A stretch of DNA of 64,000 bases from Semisulcospira habei. Lineage: Eukaryota; Mollusca; Gastropoda; Semisulcospiridae. The position numbers and the translations under genes are program-made. The notes beneath the pieces are model-generated. The model was not told the DNA's origin and made no database searches. It saw only the letters and a program-made list of their open reading frames with translations. Every line of letters starts with the position of its first letter. Within the stretch, counting starts at the first letter, position 1. The stretch is from assembly GCA_036245525.1 (NCBI GenBank), contig BTPG01000006.1, positions 89,679,035 through 89,743,034 of the forward strand, written 5' to 3'. This document shows positions 8,643-18,997 of the stretch, piece by piece.

Positions 8643-11600
8643 CTGTCCTCATCATCGTCATCGCTCTCTGGCCTGTCTCGCTGCTGCAGTCGCTGTAAAC
8701 GTCGATCACGAATTTCATCTTCCTCCTCCTCCTCCTTCTGTTCTATCTCCACAGGAGCCTGCGTGGCTTTGGGTGCCTGGAAACCGAATTCATCCTCCTC
8801 ATCACTGCTGCTGTCTGGGGCATAGTCTGGTCGCTTGCCAGTGACGTATCGGGTCACTTTGACCTTTTCCATGGTGACTTCACCTATTGGAAAATGACAA
8901 GGCATAAGTGAACAAGAAAGGCAATGCCCTTATGGCTCACGTGCATGACCGATCTACATGTGTGACCTTTGTGATAACAAGTAAAGGGATGGCTTCTACA
9001 CCAGGAAAATCCATGTTTTCTCACAATTTAATCAGTTTTCACACATCTGTCAAACCCTCGTGATCCTTGACCTTTGCAAAGAGTCGACTACATTAGTACA
9101 CATAGGAAGGTCTTATCATCATAAGCTATCATTGTGCCAAATTTGATTGAAAAGTTTGCAAAACTGATGATAATAACTACAATTCTATCAAAAATTGGCA
9201 TTTTACACACATTTGCCAACCTCTTGTGACCCTTGACCTTTCTGAGGGCTCATCCAAATTAGTATGCATAGACAGGTCTTACCATCAGTATCTCTGTATT
9301 AAATTTGGGTTTGAAGTTGTGAATAGTATTTGAGATAAAAACATCTCTTGTCAAAATATCACTATTTTTTACCTATTTCCTGAGCTCTTGTGACCCTTGA
9401 CCTTTCCGAGGGATCAACCAAATTAGTATGCATAGAAAGGTCTTACCATCAGGTATCTTTGTACCAAGTTTGGGTTTGAAGTTGTGAATAGTATTTGAGA
9501 AAAAATAAATTATGTCAAAAGATAGCTATGTTTGACCTATTCCCTGATCCCCTGTGACCTTGACCTTGTCAGAGGTCACTCAGATTGGTATGTTTAGAAA
9601 GGTCTTGCCACAAAGTACCGACGACAGCGGACAGTTGGACAACCACTGGCCCAGAACATAGACTCACTTTTGCTTCACAGTTTCACACATGAGCCACCAA
9701 GAAAAAAAAAGCCCTTATGGCTCATGTGTATCAACCGATCCACACGTCTGATAATAAGTAAGAGATGTCTTCTGTACTAACAAAATCCATGTTCTCTCAA
9801 AATTTAATCTTTTTTCACACATCTGTGAAACCCATGTGACCATTTACCTTTGGGATGAGTCAACTAAATTAGGATACATAGGAAGGTCTTATCATCAGCT
9901 ACTTTTGTGCAAAATTTGATTGAAAAGTTTGCAAAAATGTTGATAATAACTACAATTATTGGCATTTTATACACATCTGTCGACCTCTTGTGACCCTTGA
10001 CCTTTCCGAGGGGTCATCCAAATTAGTATGCATAGATAGGTCTTACCATCAGGTATCTCTGGAGCAAGTTTGGGTTTGAAGTTGTGAATAGTAATTGAGA
10101 AAAAACATTTTTGTCAAAATATGGCTATTTTTTACCTATTTTCTGAGCTCTTGTGACGACCTTTCCAAGGGGTCATCCAAATTTGTAAGCATAGATAGGT
10201 CTTGCCATCAGGTATCTCTGTAGCAAGTTTGGGTTTGGAGTTGTGAAAAGTAATTGAGAAAAAAAAAAATTGTCAAAATATGGCTATTTTTTTTTAATAC
10301 CTATTTCCCAAGCTTTTGTGACCCTTGACTTTTCCGAGGGGTCATCCAAATTAGATGCATAGATAGGCCTTACCATCAGGTATCTCTGTAACAAGTTTGG
10401 GTTTAAAGTTGTGAATAGTATTGAGAAAAAAAATCTATTGTCAAAATATGGCTATTTTGGACCTATTTCTTGAGCTCTTGTGACCCTTGACCTTTCCAAG
10501 GGATCAACCAAATTAGTATGCATAGAAAGGTCTTACCATCAGGTGTCTTTGTACCAAGTTTGGGTTTGAAGTTGTCAATAGTATTTGAGGAAAACAAATT
10601 GTGAAAATATGGTGATTTTGGACCTATTTCTTGAGCTCTTCGCCTCTTGTGACCCTTGACCTTTCCGAGGGATCAACAAAATTAGTTTGCATATAAAAGT
10701 CTTACCATCAGGTTTCTTTGTACCAAGTTTGGGTTTGAAGTTGTGAATAGTATTTGAGAAAAAATAAATTATGTCCAAAAATAGCTATTTTTTATATATT
10801 TCCTGATCCCCTGTGACCTTGACCTTTGTGAGAGGTCACTGAAAGGTCTTGCCACAAAATATCCTTGGGCCAAGTTTGAAGACTGTAGCTTGAATAATCT
10901 CCCAAAAAATGCCAACATTAAAGTTTACCACCGACGACGGACAACAGACGCTGGACAGACGACCACTGGCCCAGAACATACTCATTTTGCTTCGCACGTG
11001 AGCCAAAAATGTATGCTTCTTTGATGACACTGTTTCTTATGAACATCAATGTGCATGCAGTCACTGGTACCATTCACAGTACAAAAAAGGGTTAATGATT
11101 CTTCATGTTTGAACACTGTGTACAGTATAGTGAAATAAGGTTAGTCCATCAAATCCTGAGGCTGTTTTTTTTTTTTCTTTTTCAAACATGAGCATTTTCC
11201 TATCATCGCTATATTACAAATTAAAAGATAAATAACCATTGTAGATCAAGGGTTGTGCCAGAATAATCACAAGCTATTTAGCGCTATCCTTGAACCATCA
11301 TGCTCATACGTATTGATGAAAAAGTGTACATCAGGATGGAAAAGGGTTAAGTGAAAGGATTCATACCACTACAAAAATTAAGGCAATTGTGGGAGTTCAT
11401 TAGCAGAAAACATGGAAAGGTTTGGGAAAGGCTGATGACTTTGTTTTGATTTTGCAATTAATAACTGATACACTAAGGTTGATTCGCTAGCTGCCATACC
11501 TGTTTCCATTTCCATACGACTTGTTTTTCCTCGTATTTACATGTGTCCACTTGTAAACCTCTGTCAACATCCTATGATTCTATGTCCCAATTAATTTTGC

Positions 11601-12326
11601 ACTGAATGTGAATGTGTGCACTGTACAGTAGCCAGTCAGAGAAAAGATCAACAACATCGGTACTGAAAGTGAAATACACATAATCACAATTCACAAACTA
11701 AGTACAGAAATAAACTTACCGCAGTTAGTTGGCTGACTGCACTGGGTATAGAATAAAACAGTAGATATGGAAATGGAAACTTCACACCTCAACAAAGTCT
11801 GCCTTTTTTTAGTCAATTAAAAATCACCAAAACTTGTTTTAATGTATTGCAAATGCAGCAGCAACTATATGTTATGTCACTAGAGCAGAGAAAATGACTG
11901 CCAGAAAATCGCTACACAAATTTTTCTCAAGGGAAAACTAACTATTAAACTAAGGGTAACTAGCGAATCTCCTCTATGTGACTGATTAGTGATTTACTTC
12001 CATGTTCCTTTTAATGGTTATTTATTGTTCGTTGAAATTGATTATTGTAATTCTTTAAATAGCATTAAATCATTGGACACAAGGTGACTGTAAAGTTATG
12101 AACACTTCTGATTTTATATTTACTCCCTCTGGTCGATAAAACAATCATCAAAGTTTCAATGAAAAGGACACTCAACACAGAAAGAGATTTCATTTTCAAT
12201 GCACATTGAACGACTGAAATGTGTACCTATGCTGAAATCAGTGAATGCAGAATTCTTACCTTTATCATTTCTTATTGGAATGGCTCCTGCTGTTGATAAA
12301 ATTGGTACTTTTGGTTTTGAAGACAT
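8643..12326 (-). CDS. MFAP1: MFAP1 (microfibrillar-associated protein 1 homologue), exons 1-2
   Basis: Spliceosomal B-complex protein of the nucleus, known in other animals to bind PRPF38A. Coding exon 1 (12326 down to 12260) starts MSSKPKVPILSTAGAIPIRN and ends before GTAAG. Exon 2 (8883 down to 8643) follows a CAATAG acceptor and encodes MEKVKVTRYVTGKRPDYAP and an acidic, Glu-rich stretch, ending before GTAAGTT. The junction codon (G|GT) keeps phase and yields the family motif STAGA-P-RN-KGE-x2-MEKVKV-RYV-GKRPDYAP. The C-terminal two thirds would lie left of base 1, beyond an intron loaded with the RTE and DIRS insertions. The start is the first ATG of the family-matching segment. Confidence 0.92.
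8884..12259 (-). other. MFAP1 intron 1
   Basis: GT-AG intron joining the two MFAP1 exons. The 3' half (about 8925-11020) is a tandem array. The 5' half contains a degraded fold-back copy near 11245-11287 and otherwise AT-rich sequence in which I see no gene. Confidence 0.85.
8925..11020 (+). repeat. ~160-bp tandem array with a higher-order duplication
   Basis: About eleven diverged units, each with a TGACCCTTGACCTTTCC core, a GTCATCCAAATTAGTATGCA segment, AGGTCTTACCATCAGG and an AAGTTTGGGTTTGAAG segment. A larger period is visible: 8925-9710 and 9711-11010 both begin CCCTTATGGCTCA and end with a GACAACCACTGGCCCAGAACATA-type tail. Single diverged units recur inverted at about 53215-53300 and 57640-57720. 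Confidence 0.85.
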
Positions 12327-12420
12327 CTTGGCTGAATGGAAAAGCTTCGATATTGTCGTCGATGAAATGTTCGCTTGGTAAAACAGAAAATCCGGAAGTA
12401 CTTTTGTAGTTACCTCCCTT
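12327..12420 (-). promoter_or_regulatory. Candidate MFAP1 5' UTR/promoter
   Basis: Sequence just upstream of the MFAP1 start contains CGGAAGT (ETS-type core) at about 12390-12400, and CTTCCGG recurs near 12614. No TATA box is seen. The transcription start is not determinable from sequence alone. Confidence 0.3.
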
Positions 12421-12840
12421 TAGCTAGGTCACCCAACTCGTCCCCGTCTTTCCATGTCGTCCACCCCAACTTTTGTCTCGACCTACTACTATGTAAATTA
12501 TCAAGTAGTTTTCAGACCAAACAAAGCTTTCACTCCTGACAATCATGTTATTCTGCCTTCAGAGGTGTGCGATGTACAGACAAAACCAAACTGTAACCCA
12601 AACTGATTCTTTGCCACTTCCGGCTGTAGCATCATTCATTGTGAACAAGTAAAGTTTGCCGTCCTACTAAACTGACCAGTAAACATTTACGAACTTTAAA
12701 AAATAAAAAAAATAACAGCTTTTATGTCTGCTTTTTCAAGATGGGTTAGAAGGGCGAGGCATTTCAGTTACTAAAGCAAAGGGGGACAAAAAAGAGGTTC
12801 CTGAACCCCCACCGACTTGGGTTGTCTCCCGGCCTCGCCA
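12420..12840. other. Intergenic, no gene seen
   Basis: Non-coding sequence upstream of MFAP1; no long frame, repeat family or motif recognised other than the ETS-type core mentioned for the MFAP1 promoter. Confidence 0.5.
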
Positions 12841-13044
12841 TGATTCGCAGCTCGGCAGCAATCGACTCTGACAGGCCACGGACTACAGTGCCGTTTCCGT
12901 ACTGTCCAGTCTCTTAGTCTCAGTCAGTCCCAGTCATCCCCGAATTTTTCAATTCCCTTTTTAAAAAAATTTAAAAAAAATAAAAAATAAAATAAAAAAA
13001 AAAACCACTACCGCCCACCAGCTGCACATTTGTCATGCACAAAT

Positions 13045-13080
<36 letters not shown>

Positions 13081-13345
13081 CACATCACCCGTCTCATTTC
13101 TTGGCTATGAAACTGGTTCCTTACCAACCCCACACCTAAGCACAGCTGAAATCAGCGTGCCCCTCAAACCACTACGTCAATGGCAACTCAACATAGGCCC
13201 ACGATTGTTCACTGGAAAAGCTCAGGATGGGGTATGAATCAAAGCACCAAACATGTCTCCTCTCAGCTAGCCAGAAATTTCCAGCAAATTCCAACATTCA
13301 GCCCTACTACAAATTTTCAAACAAGGCAAAAATTAAAATGAAAAG
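12840..13345 (-). repeat. Dispersed ~480-bp repeat, inverted copy
   Basis: Reverse complement of the repeat found at 60897-61375 and 62958-63425. Shared blocks include CAGGCCACGGACTACAGTGCC, TCTCAGTCAGTCCCAGTCATCC and CTTGGCTATGAAACTGG. An A-rich run at about 13050-13079 interrupts the middle. Probably a non-autonomous transposon; no coding capacity. Confidence 0.75.
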
Positions 13346-13539
13346 AAAAGGGGAGACTGCCAGTGCTAATATTTTAGGAAGGTTACAAAGTAAAGTAGAT
13401 AATAGCACTGTCAGGGGAGAGAAGTGTGCATGATTGACCAGTGATCATAGATCTACTGTGGCCAAAGCACACCAAAAAAAAAAAAAGAGATAGGAAAGAG
13501 AGGGGGCGCTAAAAAAAAAAAAAAAAGTGACTGAAAGCA

Positions 13540-13840
13540 ATGCATATGGAAGCCCCCCCCCCTCCCCCCCGAAGGGGGGCGCATCACATATCCCACTGTT
13601 CCAGCCACTCAGTGCATGGAAATTTAAATCTAGGTCCCCCCCCCCCCCCCAAGGGGGGTCCAGATATTTAGCCGGTGTGGACAGCTGTTTCGGTCTTGGC
13701 GACCTCTTCAGCACGCCATCGGCGATACTGGAGGAGGCAGGAATTTCTGCCTACCTGCAATGACAACCACATTTTACTGTGGTGTCTGCAGGGGCATATT
13801 TTTCGGGGGGGGGGGGGGGGGGTGAGGGGGGGCGACAAAA
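13540..13840. repeat. Homopolymer C/G tracts
   Basis: Long C runs near 13551-13569 and 13636-13650 and a G run near 13805-13822, bracketing low-complexity sequence. Frames through here are artefacts of the runs. Confidence 0.7.
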
Positions 13841-14109
13841 GAGTGGGCGACTTCGGTATAGGGCTTTTTAGGTTTACGACGGACAATAGACGGACAGATG
13901 ATGGACAGACAACTGGCCCAGTACTTACTTACTTTTTCTGTCCAACTATCTTACACTATGATCGTCAATTGCAGAGTGGGTAAATGTTTCTCTTTAATTG
14001 CAAGGCTCGTAAACACCTCTCAGACGACGGGGCCCCAATTCCATCTGTCCTGCCGATGACACCAGGTGCAAAGCCACTAGAGCCTGCAGGTTTCTGTAAC
14101 ATTATTATT

Positions 14110-14112
<3 letters not shown>

Positions 14113-14142
<30 letters not shown>
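14113..14142. repeat. (GT)n microsatellite
   Basis: Uninterrupted GT dinucleotide run. Confidence 0.95.
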
Positions 14143-14144
<2 letters not shown>

Positions 14145-14582
14145 GCCCGTGGACTTTGCCTGCACTTTGGGTGTAGGAGTATATTCAGATTATACCTTAT
14201 TTTGAGTAATTCAAAATGTGTGCTTGGACCTGTCGTGTGCGGGCTCACTCAGTGAGGCTTACGTCGTCCTGACGACCTTGTCTACTGGGCGGACTAGAAA
14301 CAAAGGCCGCAGAAGGGGCACAGAATACACGGACAAAAACTGTTTATTCTTTGTACATCAGACATTTTCGGACTTAACACGCACACAGTCGCACACTCAG
14401 TCGCACGCACGCACGCACACAAGCACAGCACACACACACATGCAGAGGCAAACTTGACTGATTTTGTTCATACAAGTTGTTGTGGCTATTTGACAGGTCA
14501 GTTCAGACGTCAGTCGACTCAGTGTACCCCGCCATAGTGTTCTTTCTCTGCCGACATTGAGAAAAATTGAACCTGATCCAGC

Positions 14583-14647
14583 TGCAAGAGACATCGGTCC
14601 CTAGAGCCCCGCATGTGCGGGGACTCATGAGGATCAATGTCTCTTGT
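14583..14647. repeat. CTGCAAGAG fold-back family copy
   Basis: Palindromic unit from GCAAGAGACATCGG to GAGGATCAATGTCTCTTG around a GCCCCGCATGTGCGGGG centre. Same family as 52211-52277 and 58672-58741. Confidence 0.6.
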
Positions 14648-14659
14648 TGACACCACTGT

Positions 14660-16330
14660 ATATCTATGTTCACTGGTTCAAGTATTATCTGCCCAATACT
14701 GTTGTTCCGTTTTTGCCTTCATGCGCTCAACGCTGGCACTGACGTGTTAGACGACTGATATATAAGAATATTGGAGTCGCTTATTTTCTTACTGGGACCT
14801 ACCAAATACTGATTGAGAAGCGCATACACACATGTATTCCTGCTGCTTCCGTGAGGGGTTTATGAGGATCTATGTTTCATTCTCCACTAGTATTATCTCA
14901 GTAGAAGGTAGATTTGAGAACTCAACGGTAGAGACCACCTTTTTTTTCCGGCGAAACCATGCAAACGTGCCCCTTTCCTGCCGAGAAAATGTTAACACAA
15001 TGCAACTGCAATAGACGTAGACCTGCATGAGGATCTATGCCGCTTGCTGATCCCGCTTTGTGTTTATGATCACTGGACGGCTGGGGCTCTTCGGAGTTGA
15101 ATAAACAATGGTTCTAACAACTCACTTTTCACGTGGTATACGGGCATGCTACGTCACAGTGGAAAATTTCGTGTTTGTGCTGTCAGATTTGTTTCACCTT
15201 ATGAGTGACTGAAATTGAATGTAAGTATCAGTTGTACATATGTGACAATGTTGCTCTGTGTCCATCGTCAATTGCCTCGTCAGTTTCGCCACTGACCCAT
15301 GAATAACATTTTAGCCAATCATTGGTCATGATTTTTTTAAGTTCAACTCTTCTAAGATGCCTAAAGTATCTTGTGCGTGAAAGTTTACCTGGTCAGTTAT
15401 TTGCCAAGTGCAGCTTGTCCCCTGCGGCTCGGACAAGCCGCACGTCCGCAGTTATGCTTTATGATGGGAGATGTTTAGTTTCAGTCTTGATGTTCGATTG
15501 ATACAACAGAGCCTGTTTTGAGCGATCGCAATTACGTGAGCTCACCCTGGCATTTAAAGAAACTCACTGACTTAGGTGGGCGCAGCCACCAAAATGATAA
15601 TCTTTACTGACGGGTAACACTTCTCTTGAGCGAGCACTTGACTTGCCAAAAGAAAGTTTGTTGGGCTCACAGCAGGTTTTATTGTACCGATGTTACTATT
15701 TGTTGACTGCCGCTTCAGTGTTGCTCGCCCTTTAAAGTACTGTAGCTCTGTTTGGACATCATTTACTGTTTCGTAAATTTCAGGTAGGTCATTGGGACAT
15801 TACGTTCTGGTCTCATTTCTCAGCAGGCTACTAGATCACGAGTTGTGTTTGGTCGCTGTCACGGTCAGTGCTAACTTCATCTTGTGCATTCGGCCACCAG
15901 TACCGTAAACAGTATCGGCGGCTACATTCAAGAGGGTTGACTGGACGTTTTTGTACATTCCGCTTGTGCAGCGCCAAGATGCCTTTGTTCAGCGACGGCC
16001 GGTTTTGGGCCATCGAGCCAGCGATGGTCGCCGGAAACTGGATCCGTTACACTAGGGTTTAGATTGGTTTCGTTAGATTTATGTTTAGTTTAGTGATTAT
16101 CTTAGGTATGGTTCACCGGCAGTTGGTTTGCTACTAATCAACAGTTACTAACTAATCAAGTTCTAATCAACAGTTAGTTATAGTTTGTTGGTTAGTTAGT
16201 TAGTAGTAGTATAGAGCGAGTTAATTTGTTAGTTAGATTTCTGGATACAGTAATATCACTTGTTCATTGCTGTCTCTTGGAAGTTCAGTGCCGGGCCGTT
16301 GTCACATTGGCCATACCATCATTGCCCCTG
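14660..16330. other. Intergenic, no gene seen
   Basis: No convincing exon. It holds short degenerate pieces of the CTGCAAGAG family (near 15030) and a GTTAGTTAGTTAG-type simple repeat at about 16150-16215. Confidence 0.5.
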
Positions 16331-16339
16331 CCACTAACG

Positions 16340-16614
16340 ACCCCCCTCCAGCATCGCCGCTGTCACGGACTGTTCCACAAACGCTGTCGCCGTCACGGGC
16401 GGCCCCACGACAGCCGCTGTCAATGGCGGACCCACCGACACTGCCACCGTCACGGGCGGCCCCACGACCTCAGCCGCTGTCGCTGGCGGACCCATCAACA
16501 CAGCCGCTGTCACGGCCGGGCGCCTCGCCAACACTGCCGCTGTCACGGGCGGCCCCACTGCATCAGCCGCTGTCACGGGTGACCCCATCAGCCGCTGTCA
16601 CTGGCGGACCCATC
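16340..16614 (+). repeat. GC-rich minisatellite, left part (Polinton target)
   Basis: Tandem 24-30 bp units of the type CCGCTGTCACGGGCGGCCCC alternating with GCCGCTGTCACTGGCGGACC. Both strands stay open over several hundred bases because unit lengths are mostly multiples of three. The repeat resumes at 32470 on the far side of the Polinton, showing that the element inserted into it. Confidence 0.85.
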
Positions 16615-17570
16615 AGAGAAAGTATATAGGAGATTACAACGACACCCATTTAAGAAACAATTGATTTATTTAATCCTTTCCGTAAATAAACAAACGCACT
16701 TGACCAAATTCATTTAACAGATTTATCTGCCCAGTCAGGTCCCCCAACCCCTTGGAAACAAAAGGCTAGTTAAAATATCTTCCCGAGAAATACACACCAC
16801 CCACCCACCCCCCCACACACACACACCCCCACACCCCACCACTCAATGCTGTCAGAGTTGGCCTTCCTGAGAAATAGTGTCTACTTCCTGTTCATACCAC
16901 CATTGTAAACAATAGTCTTCTATGTCTAAATAGTGTCTCTCTCTCTCTCTCTCTCTCTCTCTGCACACACAAAACAAATTAGCATTCCTTTTTGTGTCAA
17001 CGCTTCAATGTATGTCACTAAACCACTATGTCATTTTTCTTACTCTGGGGCAAACCAAAAATATAGAACAAATCTCTAATATAGGTTATTTCGTAAATGA
17101 AACGTCCAACGTGAAAAATTGTGTGGAGGAAAATTTATCTGTGAAAAGTTTTCACTTCACACATCGTGACTGCTTCGACGCACACGGACATTGCGCTGTT
17201 GAACAATCGGCCTTTGTGCTCAAGACTGTCGCGTGATGAAACCGGATTCCTGTTGCGTGCAGTTATTGCCGTCATAACCTGTAGGTAGAGACAGCTGTTG
17301 TGTAGTCATTGTTAGTTTACAAGATTGCATCTATTTACTCACAACCAGAAAGTTGGGCTTGAAAATTGGTTGTGAAACGGTTTCCTGTTTTCGCTCCAGT
17401 GGGTGACAATCAGCCTTTCATACAGTTATTTATTACCCTGTCGCGTGATGCCTTTAAATTGAAACCCACAACTTTAATCCCGGGAGAGACCTCAATTATT
17501 CAATTTAGTATACACCCCACCATGTTTTACAAGTGTTTTAGATCACTCGAGGAGAAAATCGGGGAGTGAG
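16615..17570 (+). repeat. Polinton left terminal inverted repeat
   Basis: Pairs with 31500-32469 inverted. The outer ~750 bases are close to identical, including an internal CT microsatellite (about 16928-16962). The inner part, to the GTTTTAGATCACTCGAGGAG block, is more diverged. Confidence 0.9.
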
Positions 17571-17691
17571 TTGTTAGTTTGAACCAGATCACGGACATTG
17601 CCTTGTCCTGTTATGCATTTAAATTGAAACCAGATCACGGACATTTGTGTTGCGTGCTGTTTACCCAACCAACATGATAATGGCGGACCTA

Positions 17692-17742
17692 TCTGTGATT
17701 TTAGACCTTGCAGCTTCTGGGTGTAAGGTCTAAAATCACAGA
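17692..17742. repeat. Perfect 18-bp hairpin inside the left end of the Polinton
   Basis: Arms 17692-17709 (TCTGTGATTTTAGACCTT) and 17725-17742 are exact complements around a 15-base loop. It lies between the left inverted repeat and the ATPase gene, with no counterpart near the right end. Could be a replication, packaging or transcription signal; function unknown. Confidence 0.8.
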
Positions 17743-17909
17743 CCGCACACCGTCACTGACGTCCAAGTAGGGAGAAAATAAAACCAGACAAGCTTTTCGT
17801 AGTCATTATTATAAGGCTTGCGGTGTGAGTGGTTAGTTTGAAACCCCTTTTATAACCAGAAAGGCAAGCATAGTGTTTTTGTACAAACAGATTATATTGT
17901 GTTTTTAAA

Positions 17910-18515
17910 ATGGACTTAATGACGCACGATTCACATTGCGGCCTATTTTGTGGCGCCACTTCGTGTGGGAAGACTGAATTTGTTCTTAACCTCTTACAAA
18001 CAAGATACCTTCATCATTTCGAAAACATTGTAATATTTTGTCCAACAATCAAACACAACAAAGCTTATCACAACCGTTCATTCATTTGGACTGACAACAA
18101 CATATACTTAGTCGACCCTGAGAAAAAACTGAATGATTACCTGCTATATTTTTACAAGCAATTTGAAGGACAGCCAACATTGTTCATAGTTGATGACTGT
18201 TCTGCAGAAAAAGACATTGTCAAAAAGAGAAACATATTAGCAGAACTTGCCTTCAGTGGCAGACATGCAAACATCAGTGTATGGATTCTCACTCAGAAAT
18301 ATAATGCTGTACTGAAAGATTTTCGAGAACAGTTAAAGTTTATCTGTTTGTTTTACTGTAAGGACCGTGACAGCTTTGAAGACTGTCTCAGAGAGAACGA
18401 TGTCATTCCAAATAAGCAAGAACGGGATGATGTAAAAAATAAACTGAAATCAACTAAGCATCTAAAGCTCATTTTGAAGACAGATCAACCCACTGGGTAT
18501 GGATTAGTAAATTAA
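17910..18515 (+). CDS. FtsK-HerA/A32-type genome-packaging ATPase
   Basis: Expected to translocate DNA into virions, as in Polintons, adenovirus-related viruses and virophages. The 201-residue product has Walker A GATSCGKT at about residues 15-22 and Walker B TLFIVDDCS near residues 91-99, followed by the sensor-like segment RHANISVWILTQKYN. Length and motif order fit the compact viral ATPase family. The ATG at 17910 places Walker A unusually close to the N-terminus, which is normal for this group. It is the first gene inside the left repeat, followed closely by a small gene and the polymerase on the same strand. Confidence 0.88.
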   Translation: MDLMTHDSHCGLFCGATSCGKTEFVLNLLQTRYLHHFENIVIFCPTIKHNKAYHNRSFIWTDNNIYLVDPEKKLNDYLLYFYKQFEGQPTLFIVDDCSAEKDIVKKRNILAELAFSGRHANISVWILTQKYNAVLKDFREQLKFICLFYCKDRDSFEDCLRENDVIPNKQERDDVKNKLKSTKHLKLILKTDQPTGYGLVN

Positions 18516-18542
18516 TTTATACTTTTGGGTTTGTCTTTAAAA

Positions 18543-18887
18543 ATGACAGACAGACAAAATTGGCCTATTAGTGAAATCATAGATATTACACATTGCTTTA
18601 AAGATGTTAAATATAAAAGCCAGCTTAATAATAGAGAGTCACCTGGTAATTTATTTATTATACCAACAACAGTGTATATGTCTGGTAATATAACTTTTTA
18701 TGTTGATAATCCATTTATTAAAAAAATAACTGTTGATATTAAGACACAATCATTTATTATTAATGAATATTATGATGGTTGGTTTACTAAATTGTGTAGT
18801 AATTTAGCAAAAGAGCTAAATAAAATAAATTTATATTTTAACGATATTACATTTAATAAAATGGTATTACACATACAAAATCAATAA
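18543..18887 (+). CDS. Small conserved Polinton protein of unknown function
   Basis: A 114-residue, very AT-rich gene that starts 28 bases after the ATPase stop, so the two probably share a transcript. I prefer ATG 18543 (MTDRQNWP) over the upstream 18525 start. Segments ISEIIDITHCFKDVKYKSQL and GNITFYVDNPFIKK look like ordered beta-rich protein. No enzyme motif seen. It occupies the position where a maturation protease might be expected, but no His/Asp/Cys triad pattern is visible. Confidence 0.6.
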   Translation: MTDRQNWPISEIIDITHCFKDVKYKSQLNNRESPGNLFIIPTTVYMSGNITFYVDNPFIKKITVDIKTQSFIINEYYDGWFTKLCSNLAKELNKINLYFNDITFNKMVLHIQNQ

Positions 18888-18997
18888 TTATAAACACATG
18901 TGTAAATAAATTTGTTTATTGTAGGAGTTACAGTCAATAAAGTGCCATTTTCATTATATAATTTTCTATTTATTTTTTTGTCGGACAAATAAAAAAG

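Noticed and set aside
8925..11020. CRISPR-like array
   Set aside because: Eukaryotic tandem satellite: units of ~160 bp without short identical repeats and unique spacers.
13445..13763. Proline- and glycine-rich frames on both strands
   Set aside because: Generated by homopolymer C runs.
16226..16629. Open frames on both strands over the GC-rich minisatellite (Arg/His-rich or GPPVTAAV-rich)
   Set aside because: Unit length is mostly a multiple of three, which keeps all frames open; no start context or non-repetitive domain.
16994..17236. 80-codon frame present in both Polinton terminal repeats
   Set aside because: It is preserved only because the two repeats are near-identical; composition and sequence do not resemble protein and no homologue is recalled.
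18543..18887. Adenain-type protease
   Set aside because: Considered because of its position, but at 114 residues it is too short and no His, acidic, Gln and Cys pattern is visible.
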